Positions 9,042 to 19,100 of a stretch of DNA of 64,000 nucleotides are shown here, piece by piece. Position numbers and translations under genes: made by a program. Position 1 is the stretch's first letter. The number at the start of each line of letters is the position of its first letter. The DNA lies in the NCBI GenBank assembly GCA_011526105.1, contig WYAZ01000001.1, positions 1 through 64,000 on the forward strand, written 5' to 3'. Origin of the DNA: Deltaproteobacteria bacterium. GTDB taxonomy: Bacteria; Myxococcota; Kuafuiibacteriia; Kuafuiibacteriales; Kuafuiibacteriaceae. The notes under the pieces are model-generated. The model did no database searches, was not told the origin of the DNA, and saw only the letters and a list, made by a program, of their open reading frames with translations.

Positions 9042-9807
9042 ACGCAGCGCCGAGCATCGACGCGCCGTTCGGAAACCTGCGAAAGAGGGCGTAGTCGAGC
9101 CCCATGAGCCGCTCGCGCAGCCCAAACACCCCGAGACCCGGCGCGCGGGTGCACACGAAAGAGAAGAAGTGGGAGCGCAGGCGAAACTGCGGTCGCAGGA
9201 ATCCGTTCCTCGTGAGCACTTTCGCGGTCTCGGCGGTCTCGAGCCGCCGAAGGTGCGTTGGATCCTCCCATCGCCAGCGCCGGTAGCCTTCGGATGTAGG
9301 ATCGATCTGTCCGCGCGCGAGGCTGTACAGATGCTCGATCGAGAGCGGGTTCGCACACGGCGTGGTCCAAATGAAGCAGCCACCGGGTTTCAGCACACGA
9401 CGGATATCCTGCAGGTAAGCGTCTAGGTCTTCGACGTGCTCCATGACCTCGACCGAGACCACGAGATCGAAGCGCTCCGGCTCGCTCTCTACTTCGCCCT
9501 TCGTCACCGGGAGGCAGTTGTTCTTGTGCCTCGGGTAACGCTCCCGGAGCTGCGTGAGCGCGGCCGGGCTGATGTCGCAGAACGAGAGCGCGGCGCGCGG
9601 GAACAGGCGCTCCCAGAGTTCGAGATACAGACCGCTGCCGGCGCCATAGTCGAGGACCCGCGCTGGGTCTGAAGGACGCACCACCTGGAGAATGAAGTGA
9701 GCGAGCGCTTGCGAACGAGCGACCTCGTAGCCGGAGAGCCGCGAACGGTAGCTCTCCTCTCGGTAGCGCTGGTCGTAGAGCTCCGAGAGGCCCACGGGGA
9801 GCGTCAT
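9016..9807 (-). CDS. Class I SAM-dependent methyltransferase
   Basis: A cytoplasmic methyltransferase of 263 residues from ATG 9807. Motif I is VLDYGAGSGLYLE. An acidic residue follows strand 2 (SFCDISP), motif post-I is VVSVEVMEHVEDLDAYL, and LKPGG marks the strand 4/5 hairpin. This arrangement resembles methyltransferases that modify sugars or lipids in surface polysaccharide pathways, but the acceptor cannot be identified. The reading frame stays open upstream: a GTG at 9906 would add 33 residues including CKCG, a possible half of a zinc-binding motif, and would overlap the start of the divergent comM gene. I favour ATG 9807 but the longer form is possible. Confidence 0.78.
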   Translation of the reverse strand: MTLPVGLSELYDQRYREESYRSRLSGYEVARSQALAHFILQVVRPSDPARVLDYGAGSGLYLELWERLFPRAALSFCDISPAALTQLRERYPRHKNNCLPVTKGEVESEPERFDLVVSVEVMEHVEDLDAYLQDIRRVLKPGGCFIWTTPCANPLSIEHLYSLARGQIDPTSEGYRRWRWEDPTHLRRLETAETAKVLTRNGFLRPQFRLRSHFFSFVCTRAPGLGVFGLRERLMGLDYALFRRFPNGASMLGAAFKPRSARR

Positions 9808-9895
9808 CACATAGTCGTCCTGCACAGTCCACTGCGCAGCGCTCGGGAACGATTTCGAGAGGCCGCTGGCGCCACACTTGCAGACGGAATCACGC

Positions 9896-11413
9896 GTGGT
9901 CGCCACCCTACACGCCGCCTCCCTCATCGGCATCGACGCCACCCCCATCGAGATCGAGGTCGAACTCGCGCAAGGCCTGCCGGTCCTCTCGATCATTGGC
10001 CTGGGCGACACCGCGGTCCAAGAGGCGCGCTATCGCGTGCTCGCGGCGCTCAGGGCGGCCGGCATCGAGCTCCCCAAAAAGAAGGCGACCATCAACCTCG
10101 CGCCGGCTTCGCTGAGAAAGGACGGGGCGAGTCTCGATCTGCCCATGGCCCTCGGCTTGCTCGTGGCCGGCGGCGTGCTCGATGCGCGCACCGTCGAAGG
10201 CGCGCTGGTGGCCGGTGAACTCGCGCTCTCGGGGGCGCTGCGCCCGATTCGCGGCGCACTCACCCTCGCCGCCCTCGCGAAGCAGCGGGGTCTGTCGCGC
10301 CTCATCGTGCCCGCGGCCAACGGTCCCGAGGCCGCGGTCTTGCCCGGCATCGAGGTGATCGCAGCCCCCGATCTCTCCTTGTTACTCCTGCACCTGCGGG
10401 GCGACCGCTTGCTTCCGCCCCCCACCCAGGCGCCGCCCTCGGTGGTGAGCCACAAGCTCGACCTCATGGACGTCCGTGGTCAGCTCCTCGCGCGGCGTGC
10501 GCTCGAGGTCGCGGCGGCCGGGGAGCACAACATCCTCTTTCTCGGGCCCCCGGGGAGCGGCAAGACCATGCTCGCTCGGCGCCTGCCGTCGATTCTTCCG
10601 CCGGCCACTCCGGAGGAGCAGATCGAGGTCACTCGGGTCTGGTCGGCGGCCGGTCTCACGCGCAATGGGCAGGGCCTGCTCAAAGATCGGCCGTTTCGCG
10701 CGCCCCACCACACCGTGAGCCTGCAAGCCATGATCGGCGGCGGAACCTCGGTGCGGCCGGGCGAGGTCTCCCTCGCCCATCGCGGCGTGCTCTTCATCGA
10801 CGAGCTGCCCGAGCTGGCGCGGAACACGGTCGAGAGCCTGAGACAGCCCCTCGAAGACCGAGAGGTCACCATCGCAAGGGCTCGCCACGTGGTTCGGCTG
10901 CCCGCGGGTTTCATGCTCGTGGGCGCGGCCAACCCGTGTCCCTGTGGCTGGTTCGGAGATCCCTCAGACCGCTGCCGCTGCACCGAGGAGCAGGTGCAGC
11001 GCTACGCCAGCCGGGTCTCGGGCCCGGTGCTCGATCGCATCGATCTCATCGTGGAGGTGCCCGCGGTCGCCTCGGACCAGCTCTTTCAGCCGGTCGCGGG
11101 GGAGCCCTCCGCCCTCGTGCGCGATCGGGTGGTCGCGGCCCGGAAAGTTCAGCTCGAACGCAGCGCGGTGCCCAACGGCCGGCTCTCGGGCCAAGGGCTC
11201 GATCGCGCCGCCGGCCTCGATGACGCCGCGCGAAGGCAGCTCGGACGCGCCATGGACAAGCTCCGGCTCTCGGCGCGGGTCATCGAACGCACCCTCAGGG
11301 TGGCCCGCACGCTGGCCGACCTCGAGGGCGCGGAGCGAACCTTGGAGGGTCACGTCGCCGAGGCGCTCGCTTTCCGGGCCCCGCGCCTGTGGGCGGGACG
11401 GCGCGCGGCCTGA
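9896..11413 (+). CDS. comM: ComM / YifB-family Mg-chelatase-like ATPase
   Basis: A 505-residue AAA+ ATPase. The N-terminal Lon-like domain begins with the family's typical opening (LHAASLIGIDATPIEIEVELAQGLP) and contains KATINLAPA. It is followed by a chelatase-type AAA+ core with Walker A GPPGSGKTM (about residue 218), GRPFRAPHHT, a sensor/DE motif LFIDELPE, and the cysteine-rich insertion NPCPCGWFGD...CRC. In Gram-negative bacteria ComM is a hexameric branch-migration helicase that helps integrate donor DNA during natural transformation. GTG 9896 fits the family's N-terminus better than the upstream TTG 9878. It is followed after 13 bases by aat and then recA on the same strand, a DNA-processing context. 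Confidence 0.93.
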   Translation: MVATLHAASLIGIDATPIEIEVELAQGLPVLSIIGLGDTAVQEARYRVLAALRAAGIELPKKKATINLAPASLRKDGASLDLPMALGLLVAGGVLDARTVEGALVAGELALSGALRPIRGALTLAALAKQRGLSRLIVPAANGPEAAVLPGIEVIAAPDLSLLLLHLRGDRLLPPPTQAPPSVVSHKLDLMDVRGQLLARRALEVAAAGEHNILFLGPPGSGKTMLARRLPSILPPATPEEQIEVTRVWSAAGLTRNGQGLLKDRPFRAPHHTVSLQAMIGGGTSVRPGEVSLAHRGVLFIDELPELARNTVESLRQPLEDREVTIARARHVVRLPAGFMLVGAANPCPCGWFGDPSDRCRCTEEQVQRYASRVSGPVLDRIDLIVEVPAVASDQLFQPVAGEPSALVRDRVVAARKVQLERSAVPNGRLSGQGLDRAAGLDDAARRQLGRAMDKLRLSARVIERTLRVARTLADLEGAERTLEGHVAEALAFRAPRLWAGRRAA

Positions 11414-11426
11414 TAGACTCGGGCGC

Positions 11427-12098
11427 TTGATCGCGGTCCTCACCAAAGAGCTTCGCTTTCCGGCCCCGAGCTCGGCCAACGCGGACGGTCTGCTCGCGGT
11501 CGGCGGCGATCTGTCGATCGACAGGCTCCTCCTCGCCTATCGAAGCGGCATCTTTCCTTGGCCCTTGAACCCTCGAATGCTCACATGGTTCTCACCCGAC
11601 CCCAGAGCGATCTTTGATCTCGAGACCTGGCGGCCGGGCCGAAGCCTGAGGAAGCGCATGGCTCGCGGGGACCTCGAGGTCCGATTCAACACCACCTTCG
11701 ACCGAGTGATGGAGTACTGCGCGGAGCCGACCTTCGAGCGTCCTTCGACCTGGATCATCCCGGGCATGTTCGAGGCCTATGGCGAGCTTCACCGAATGGG
11801 CTACGCGCACAGCGTAGAGACTTGGTGCGAAGGGCTGTTGGTCGGCGGGCTGTACGGCGTCTCCATCGGCGGGTTCTTCGCCGGGGAGTCCATGTTCAGT
11901 CGCGTGAGTGATGCCTCGAAGGTCGCGCTCGCGGGTTTGGTGGATCGCATGAAGGCGCGCGGCATGAGCCTGCTCGATACGCAGGTGATGAATCCGCACC
12001 TCGAGCGGCTCGGGGCGGTGGAGATCCCGCGGAGCGAGTATTTGAAGCGGCTGAAGCACGCGCTCGAGCAACCGGTGCGGCTCGCGGAGCGAGCGTAG
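11427..12098 (+). CDS. aat: Leucyl/phenylalanyl-tRNA-protein transferase
   Basis: A 223-residue cytoplasmic enzyme that transfers Leu or Phe from aminoacyl-tRNA to the N-terminus of proteins bearing Arg or Lys, marking them for ClpS/ClpAP degradation. Family signatures are present throughout: GLLAVGGDLS, LLAYRSGIFPW, WFSPDPRAI, TWIIPGMFEAY, HSVETW, GGLYGVSIGGFFAGESMFS and DTQVMNPHLERLG. Length matches the family. The start is TTG 11427, the only start close to the conserved N-terminus. A TAGACT hexamer at 11414-11419 ends 7 bases before it, so the mRNA may be leaderless despite the upstream comM gene. Confidence 0.95.
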   Translation: MIAVLTKELRFPAPSSANADGLLAVGGDLSIDRLLLAYRSGIFPWPLNPRMLTWFSPDPRAIFDLETWRPGRSLRKRMARGDLEVRFNTTFDRVMEYCAEPTFERPSTWIIPGMFEAYGELHRMGYAHSVETWCEGLLVGGLYGVSIGGFFAGESMFSRVSDASKVALAGLVDRMKARGMSLLDTQVMNPHLERLGAVEIPRSEYLKRLKHALEQPVRLAERA

Positions 12099-12109
12099 AG
12101 CTCTCGAAC

Positions 12110-12150
12110 GTCCGTCCGGTATTCGGACGATGTGCGGATACCGGACGGAC
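12110..12150. promoter_or_regulatory. 16-bp inverted repeat upstream of recA (candidate SOS operator)
   Basis: The left arm 12110-12125 and right arm 12135-12150 are complementary over 16 bases with one mismatch, separated by 9 bases. Each arm holds a CCGGTAT core. No T-tract follows the right arm, so it is a poor Rho-independent terminator for aat. Its position 68 bases before the recA start fits an operator or promoter-overlapping control site. It does not resemble the SOS boxes I know from E. coli, Bacillus, Myxococcus, Geobacter or Bdellovibrio. Confidence 0.45.
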
Positions 12151-12217
12151 AAATCCACCCCACGATTGCGCTCACCCAGCCCACCGCGCGGCATGAGCCT
12201 TGCTCTGGCTCACGCGC

Positions 12218-13297
12218 ATGGGAATCAAACAACAACTCACCACTTTGAAGACCGCCATCGCCGACATCGAAAAAGCCTATGGCCGAGGCGCCATCATGTG
12301 GCTCGGCGAAGATCGGAAGGAAGAGCCGGTCTCGGTGATCCCGACCGGCTCCTTGTTCGTCGACCGCGCCCTCGGCGTCGGCGGCTATCCAAGGGGGCGC
12401 TTGGTCGAGATCTACGGCCCGGAGTCCTCAGGCAAGACCACCCTCGCCCTTCACGCCATCTCCGCCGTCCAGCGCGCGGGCGGCGTCGCGGCCTTCGTCG
12501 ACGCTGAACACGCGCTCGACCCCCGCTATGCGCGCGCGCTCGGCATCGACCTCGATCAGCTCTTGGTCTCGCAGCCGGACCACGGCGAGCAGGCCCTCGA
12601 GATCACCGAGACGCTGATTCGTAGCGGCGCGGTCGACCTCGTGGTGGTGGACTCCGTCGCGGCCCTCGTGCCCAAGGCCGAGATCGAAGGCGAAATGGGA
12701 GATGCCCACATGGGTCTTCAGGCTCGGCTCATGTCGCAAGCGATGCGCAAGCTCACCGGCCACGTCTCCAAGACCAAGGCCACCATCATCTTCATCAACC
12801 AGACCCGTCACAAGATCGGCGTGATGTTTGGTTCGCCGGAGACCACCACCGGCGGCAACGCGCTGAAGTTCTACGCTTCCGTTCGCATCGACGTGCGGCG
12901 TATCGGGGCGGTCAAGGACGGCGAGGACCTCGTCGGCAATCGAACCCGGGTCAAGGTCGTAAAGAACAAGATGTCCCCGCCCTTTCGCGAGGCCGAGTTC
13001 GACATCCGCTATGGCAGGGGCGTTTGTGTGGCCTCCGAGATCCTGGACCTCGGGGTCGAGCGCGGGGTGCTCGAGAAGTCCGGCGCTTGGTTCTCGATGT
13101 CGGGGCACCGGATCGCGCAGGGCCGAGAGAAGGCGCGCGCCTGGCTCGAGGCTCGTCCTCAGCTCATGGAGCGGTTGCGCACCGTCCTCTTGGCCGAGAA
13201 GCTCGACCTAGGCGTCTTGGGTGCGCCGGAGACCTGGGGCTCCCCAGAGTCCGAGGAGATCGCGGTGCCCTCGGAGCCCGAGCGCGCCGCAGCCTAA
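12218..13297 (+). CDS. recA: Recombinase RecA
   Basis: A 359-residue RecA, the ATP-dependent strand-exchange protein of homologous recombination and co-protease for LexA. Visible hallmarks: [10 protein letters not shown] near the N-terminus, Walker [19 protein letters not shown], Walker [31 protein letters not shown], the L2 loop region [29 protein letters not shown] (given in the family form) and [15 protein letters not shown]. The C-terminal tail is short and ends in a Pro/Glu-rich segment. ATG 12218 places the normal N-terminus; TTG 12200 in frame would add six residues. A strong inverted repeat lies upstream and may mediate DNA-damage control. Confidence 0.96.
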   Translation: MGIKQQLTTLKTAIADIEKAYGRGAIMWLGEDRKEEPVSVIPTGSLFVDRALGVGGYPRGRLVEIYGPESSGKTTLALHAISAVQRAGGVAAFVDAEHALDPRYARALGIDLDQLLVSQPDHGEQALEITETLIRSGAVDLVVVDSVAALVPKAEIEGEMGDAHMGLQARLMSQAMRKLTGHVSKTKATIIFINQTRHKIGVMFGSPETTTGGNALKFYASVRIDVRRIGAVKDGEDLVGNRTRVKVVKNKMSPPFREAEFDIRYGRGVCVASEILDLGVERGVLEKSGAWFSMSGHRIAQGREKARAWLEARPQLMERLRTVLLAEKLDLGVLGAPETWGSPESEEIAVPSEPERAAA

Positions 13298-13341
13298 GCG
13301 CGCGTTGGCCCCGGGCGGTGGTTGTGTTTGGCTCGCCCATC

Positions 13342-15546
13342 ATGCCGCTGCCCGGTCTCCCCGACTTTCCTCTCGAACTCGAACGCGAACTCGAAACGGT
13401 GCGGGTCGCCAAGGGGCCGAGCTACGTGCCGCGCACCCATCATCTTCACGCCGATGGCCGGCCGAGGTTCACGAACCGCTTGATCAAAGAGACCAGCCCA
13501 TACCTGCTTCAGCACGCGCACAACCCGGTGAGCTGGCATCCGTGGGGTGATGAGGCCTTCGAACTCGCAGCACGCGAGGACCGCCCCGTGCTCCTCTCGG
13601 TCGGCTACTCCACCTGCCACTGGTGTCACGTGATGGAGCGCGAGTCCTTTGAAGACGAGGAGATCGCGACGTACATCAACCAGCACTTCGTCCCCATCAA
13701 GGTCGACAGAGAGGAGCGCCCCGACGTCGACGACGTGTACATGGCCGCGGTTCAGCTCCTCTCCGGCCACGGGGGCTGGCCCATGACGGTGGTGATGAGC
13801 CCGGACCGTCGGCCTTTCTTTGGCGGCACCTACTACCCCGCACGCGACGGCGATCGCGGCGCGCGCGCGGGTTTCCTCACGGTGCTCGAACGGCTGGTCG
13901 AGGTGTATGGGAGCCAGCGCGGCGACGTGAACGAGAGCGCGGAGCGGCTCTTGCGCGCGCTGAACCAGCATGCACAGCCGCGCCCTTCCGCGGAGGCCCC
14001 AGGCGTAGAGGCCTTCGTCTCCGGCGCCGCTTTCTTGATGGCGCGCTTCGATCCCGAACACGGCGGCTTCGGCCACGCGCCCAAGTTCCCACGGCCTTCG
14101 ACCTTCGAGCTCTTGCTTCGGTACTTTCGGCGCAGCGGCGACCAACAGGCCAAACACGTGGTGCTGCACTCGCTCGATCGCATGCGGCGCGGCGGGCTCT
14201 ATGACCAGATCGCCGGCGGCTTTCATCGCTACTCCACCGACGAGCGATGGTTGGTGCCGCACTTCGAGAAGATGCTGTACGACAACGCGCAGCTCGTCTC
14301 GGTGTACCTCGACGCCTACCAGGTCTCCGCGGAGCCTGCGTTCGCGGCTACCGCGAGAGACACGCTCGACTACGTGCTGCGCGAGATGACCAGCCCCGAG
14401 GGCGGCTTCTACAGCGCAACGGACGCGGACAGCGAAGGTGAAGAGGGCACGTTCTTCGTGTGGACGAAAGCTGAGCTCGAGACCGTGCTCGGGGCCGAAG
14501 ACGCCGAGTTCGCGGCGCGTGTGTACGGGGTCACCGACAAGGGCAGCTTCGAGGGCAAGAACATCCTGCATCTGCCCGTGCCGCTCGACGAGGTCGCAAA
14601 GTCTCTCTCCATCGCGCGCACCGAGCTCGACAAGCGCCTCGAGAGCGTCAACGGGCGGCTCTATGCGGCGCGCAAGCGACGCGAGCCCCCGCTCCTCGAT
14701 GACAAGATCCTCACCGAATGGAACGGGCAGATGATCGGCAGCCTCGCGCGCGGCGGGTTTGTCCTGAACGTGCCGTCCTACGTGGTGGCGGCCGAACGAG
14801 CCGCCCGGTTCGTGCTCGACAACCTGCGCCCACAGGGCCGGCTGCTCCGGGCGTATCGGGAGGGCCGAGCCCGCCACCGGGCAGTGCTCGAGGACCACGT
14901 CTTCTTGGCCGCCGGGCTCATCGATCTCTTCGAGGCCAGCGGTGATCTGCGATGGCTGTCGGAGGCCAAGGCACTGACGGAAGAGATGCTCGAGCGCTTC
15001 TCGGACCCCGAGGCCGGCGGGTTCTTTGGGGTGGCACACGACGCCGAGCAAATGATTGTGCGCGACAAGCCGCGCTACGATGGCGCGCAGCCCTCCGGGA
15101 ACTCGGTGGCTGCGCACGTGCTCCTTCGCCTCTACGCGTTCACTCAGAACGCGCGATACCGCGACGAGGCTCTGCGCATCTTTCGGGTCATGGGGGACTC
15201 ACTCGAAGACCGCGCGGCCGAGGCGCCGCTGCTCGCGGGGGCGCTCGAGCATCACCTCGATCGACCCAAGGAGATCGTCATCGTCTACGGCCCCAAGAAA
15301 GCGGGCGAGCTCGACGCCGTCCTGCGCGCGGTGTACCTACCCAACCGCGCGATCGTTCGTGTGGCCCAAGACCAGGTCGAGCGCTACGCGGAGCTCATCC
15401 CCTTCGTGGCGAACAAGATCGCGGCCGACGGCGAAAGCACCGCCTACGTCTGCACCGAAGGCGTCTGCGAAGCGCCGGCCCGAAGCGCGGAGCTGTTTCG
15501 GCGGCAGCTCGAGGCCACCCACCCGCTGAAGCTCACGCCTGAGTGA
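13342..15546 (+). CDS. Thioredoxin-fold DUF255 (YyaL/SSP411-type) protein
   Basis: A 734-residue cytoplasmic protein of the DUF255 family. The N-terminal thioredoxin-like domain carries [19 protein letters not shown] and the CxxC motif STCHWCHVM, followed by VDREERPD and GGTYYP. The remaining 550 residues form an alpha/alpha toroid like that of N-acylglucosamine epimerase or glycoside hydrolases ([21 protein letters not shown], [16 protein letters not shown], LTEWNGQMI). Biochemical role is not established for the family. ATG 13342 matches the conserved start; the upstream open extension lies over recA in another frame. The gene follows recA by 44 bases. Confidence 0.88.
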   Translation: MPLPGLPDFPLELERELETVRVAKGPSYVPRTHHLHADGRPRFTNRLIKETSPYLLQHAHNPVSWHPWGDEAFELAAREDRPVLLSVGYSTCHWCHVMERESFEDEEIATYINQHFVPIKVDREERPDVDDVYMAAVQLLSGHGGWPMTVVMSPDRRPFFGGTYYPARDGDRGARAGFLTVLERLVEVYGSQRGDVNESAERLLRALNQHAQPRPSAEAPGVEAFVSGAAFLMARFDPEHGGFGHAPKFPRPSTFELLLRYFRRSGDQQAKHVVLHSLDRMRRGGLYDQIAGGFHRYSTDERWLVPHFEKMLYDNAQLVSVYLDAYQVSAEPAFAATARDTLDYVLREMTSPEGGFYSATDADSEGEEGTFFVWTKAELETVLGAEDAEFAARVYGVTDKGSFEGKNILHLPVPLDEVAKSLSIARTELDKRLESVNGRLYAARKRREPPLLDDKILTEWNGQMIGSLARGGFVLNVPSYVVAAERAARFVLDNLRPQGRLLRAYREGRARHRAVLEDHVFLAAGLIDLFEASGDLRWLSEAKALTEEMLERFSDPEAGGFFGVAHDAEQMIVRDKPRYDGAQPSGNSVAAHVLLRLYAFTQNARYRDEALRIFRVMGDSLEDRAAEAPLLAGALEHHLDRPKEIVIVYGPKKAGELDAVLRAVYLPNRAIVRVAQDQVERYAELIPFVANKIAADGESTAYVCTEGVCEAPARSAELFRRQLEATHPLKLTPE

Positions 15547-15679
15547 GACGAGCGAGCGCCGAGGTCCGCACACCGACGCCGATCGCCCTACCCTCTCCTA
15601 AGTGGTTGTATGGACCGGGCTTTGCGGGAACACTCGGAGGGTGCAGCAGGCCGCGAAATGAGGGATAATCGCCGCTCGT

Positions 15680-16102
15680 GTGAGACCTGATTTCGCCGGT
15701 GCCGCCCTCCTCGAGGTCTGGGTCCCGCTTTGGATCGAAGAGCTCGGTCCCGCGGCGAAGCGGATCGACGGGGTCATGCAGTTTCACCTCGCCGGCACCG
15801 ACGCCGTGCGCTCCTGGTACCTCGACTTTGGGCCGAGCCCACCCATCGTTCTCGAGGCCATTCACCCTGCCCCCGATCTGACGCTCACGATCGATGACGA
15901 TGAGGTCATGCCGCTCCTCGGCGGTCAGCTCGACGTCGCGCGAGCGCTGCAGCTCGGGACGGTTGCGATCGAAGGAGACTCCTCGCTCCTCGCTCGGTGG
16001 GTGGAGCTCTTCTCCGAACAACTCGGCGGCATGCGCACGCTCTACGCCTCGGTCCGCCGCGGTTCGGAGGGCGAGGGTCGGGGGGGGGGAGATGAGCTCT
16101 AA
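15680..16102 (+). CDS. SCP2 sterol-transfer-like protein, overlapping the next gene
   Basis: A 140-residue protein from GTG 15680 with the pattern of a single SCP2 domain. Strand MQFHLAG and WYLDFG are followed by DLTLTIDDDEVMPLLGGQ and ALQLGTVAIEGD, which matches the family's LxxGKLKIxGD region. SCP2 domains bind lipids or sterols in a hydrophobic tunnel. The last codons are Gly-rich and come from a G10 tract; the stop at 16100-16102 lies inside the giant downstream gene, an 11-base overlap in a different frame. GATAAT at 15664-15669 is a good -10 hexamer 10 bases before the start. Loss of one G would fuse this domain in frame to the 1,890-residue protein. Confidence 0.72.
   Translation: MRPDFAGAALLEVWVPLWIEELGPAAKRIDGVMQFHLAGTDAVRSWYLDFGPSPPIVLEAIHPAPDLTLTIDDDEVMPLLGGQLDVARALQLGTVAIEGDSSLLARWVELFSEQLGGMRTLYASVRRGSEGEGRGGGDEL
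16080..16089 (+). repeat. G10 homopolymer at the SCP2/giant-gene junction
   Basis: Ten consecutive G residues lie in the last codons of the SCP2-like gene and 2 bases upstream of the ATG (16092) of the giant gene. The run could act as an extended Shine-Dalgarno-like purine tract. A one-base deletion moves the upstream frame into the downstream frame with no stop between, giving one fused protein. Polymerase slippage or an assembly length error are both possible. Confidence 0.9.
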
Positions 16103-19100
16103 GTCGCTCGATCTCCAGAACCGCTTGCCCAAGGCCGCGCTCGAGAAGGCACTCTCGGAGATCGGCGACGCGAAGGTCAGCGACCTCAAGCACCGCATCA
16201 GCGAAGTGGCGTCGAAGCAGCCCTTCGTCGCGAAGATCCGCGACGAAGTAGAGAAGTCCGGTGTGAAGCCGGCGAAGGTCTCGCTCTCCAAGCTGCGCGA
16301 GATCGCCGCGAAAGAGCTGCTCGCGGTCCAAGCGGCAAGTAAGAATGGGGACAAGGTCGATCTCGAGTCGGTGAAGAAGAACTTCGGCTCTTTCGCGCAG
16401 CGGCTTCTCTCGCATCTCCACACCACAGAGTTCGGGCGAAGCAACACGCGCCCGAAGGCGGTGAGCCGAACCGACTACATCGAGAGGCCTGGCCCCGCCG
16501 CGAAGGTAGGCGCCGGTCTCAAAGCCCTCACCACCTACTTCCCCGAGAGCGCGGGCAAGCTGCCCGGCGAGCTCGGCAAGCGCCTGCCGCACGGCTTCAG
16601 CGTGGCTCACGCGCGTTGGTTTCACCGTGAGTATTGGAGCGCTCAGCCCTATACCGACATCCAAGACATCCTCGCGAAGGCCAACAAAGATCCGCTGTTC
16701 AAGAACCACGGCAAGGTGGAGATCTGGCAGGCGCAAAACCTCTTCAAGGAGTATCCGGAGAGCTTTCCGTGGCGATGGCCCACGCGCAACGCCATCTTCG
16801 GTTCGCATGCGTTTGTGAAGGCGATGCTCGAAGCCCCCAAGGGGACCTCGCGCGGACAGGTCGTAGAGAGCCTGCGCAAAGAGAACAAAGCCTTTCCCGA
16901 CGCGACCGCCTTCAACAACTACATGAGCGGCCCGTGGCGCAAAGAGCCGCAGCTTTATCCGTTCCTGGCTGGGTTGCCGAAGGACTCCAGCGGGCGCGTG
17001 ACCCTCGAGGCGCAAGGGGAGCTCAACCCCTGGCAGCCCGACGGCGGAGGTCGGCTCGCGCTCACCCAGGCGCTCGCGGACGATCTGAAGCGCCTCGCGA
17101 GCTCACCGGAGGTGCGCTGGGATTGGACACCCGAAGACTTCGTGGGCTTCGTGCGCGAGAAGACCGGCGCTGACGGCTTCTTGTGGGCCACCTTCCTCAA
17201 CTGCCGCAAGAAGTTTGGCGGCGAGTTCCCCACTTGGCCACAGGTGCAGGCCGGCGCCCAGGAGCGCATGGCGCATCAGATCCTCGGGGTCCAAGACGAA
17301 GCCGCGGCCCTCGGAAAGGCGATCGGTCGCCCGGACGTCGTCGCCGCGTTGAACGCGAAGCTTCCGCCGAATGATCGCCCCTGGACCGAGAACCAGATCG
17401 AGACGGTTCAGCGAAACTTTCCGAAGGTGGTGCGTAGCTTCATCGGCCAGCGCAAGGAGACCTCCGAAGCCGAGGCGCTCGAGCTGCTCGCGGCGATAGA
17501 GAAGGAGAAGGCGAAGGATCCGAGCAAGAGCCAGTACGCGATCGCCCAAGAGCTGGGGCACACCGAGATGCGCGCCAAACACCTGTTGCGGGTGGCGGCC
17601 GGGTTGAAGCCGGAGGCATTTACAGAGCGCCAGGGAGACTACAACCGCTTCGACGCCAAGGACGACGCAATGCTCGCGGCGGCCATGGAGAAGCTCCCGA
17701 TTGGCTCGGAGCCGACGGAGCTCTATCGCCTGATGGAGAAGGACTACTCCCGCTACATCGAGCGCCACAAGCTGAACGAACCGAAGTGGATCGCCAAGGC
17801 CGTGCGCAACCGGCTTCAGCTCGGCGAAGACTGGGTGACTTACCAGCAGACCCGCCTCGCGAAGCTCCTCACGCGAGCGAGCCTAGATGTGCCCGAAGGG
17901 AGCAGCTTCAAGGTGCTGGTGGCGAAGGCTCGAGAACTCCAGCCGATCAAACACTCGGATCAGGTGGTTCAGAACAGCGCCTACCGCTGGAGGCGCGAGC
18001 GCGAGAAGTACCCGGAGATCGCGAAGCTCTTGGACGCTCACGATCGATTCCCGTGGGAGACCTTCAAGGCCTCGCCGCACGTCGAGGTGCTGAAACGTTT
18101 CTCCGCCCGCTTTGCGGAGAGCCAGCCTTGGGATGGCATCGAAGCCTATGGGCTGAGCCCTGCGCAAACCAAAGTGCTGCACGAGCTCTACTGGACCGCA
18201 CCACCGCACTTCGAGCTGACGGACCTCCTCGCGGCCGCCAAAGAGCACCCGGCCTTCGAGACCGGCGCCGATCTGCTCGTCCCGTTTCGGGTGAACAAGA
18301 TCTGGAACGAGAACCGCGATCGATTCCCGTTCGACATGCGCAACCGCGGTTTTGCGATCCACTCGATGTTGTTCGCGGAGGCCTTGGCCTCGAGCCCCGA
18401 GACCGCGGCACAGGCGGAGGTCCAGAGCCGGCTCGCCGAACGCTGGCCAAGCTTCCCCAGCGTGAACAGTTTCAACAAGGCGACCAAAGGGACCTGGCTC
18501 GAGAACCCCGAACGCTTCCCGTTCCTCGACGACCTGCTGAGCCGCACCAAGGCCGGATGGACGCTCCGAGGCCAACAGGAGGTCGCGGGCTTCAAGATGA
18601 AGGGCAAGCGGCTGCAGCTCACCGAGGAACTGGCCGCGGCCACGGGGGAGCTCCTCCGGAGCGACAAGATCCGATACGACTGGAGCGCGGCACAGGTGGC
18701 GGCCTTTGTGGGCGAGTCGCTGGGCTTGCCGTTCACCGACACGACCTATTCTCAGATGAGACGCAAGCCGGAGCTTCGGAAGCACCTCCCGTCCTACGAA
18801 GAGATCCGACAGAACGCGCGCCTCAACTTCGTCACCCTGCTCGAGAAGATCCACGTCGAGCGAAACATCAACTCGGCGAACGAAGTGCTCGACGTCTTGC
18901 ACAAAGAGTTCGGCTACCCCCGATACGACGACAACCGTCTCTCGACCCTCCGCCAAGAGTTCGGGCCGGAGCTCGTGCCGATCTTCCGTGATGCCAAGAA
19001 GGAGGAGACGCTCAAGCAGTGTGAGGCGCTCTTCCTCGAGATCAAGAAGGCCAAGGGCAAAAAGGGCATCTACGAGCTGGGTCGGGCGCTGGGCTACAGC

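Noticed and set aside
12110-12150. Reading the recA-upstream inverted repeat as the aat terminator
   Set aside because: No U-tract follows the stem, unlike the groESL terminator at 39844-39881; kept as a regulatory candidate instead.
13294-15117. 607-residue open frame antisense to the DUF255 gene
   Set aside because: His/Arg/Val-rich shadow; the plus strand has the full DUF255 motif set.
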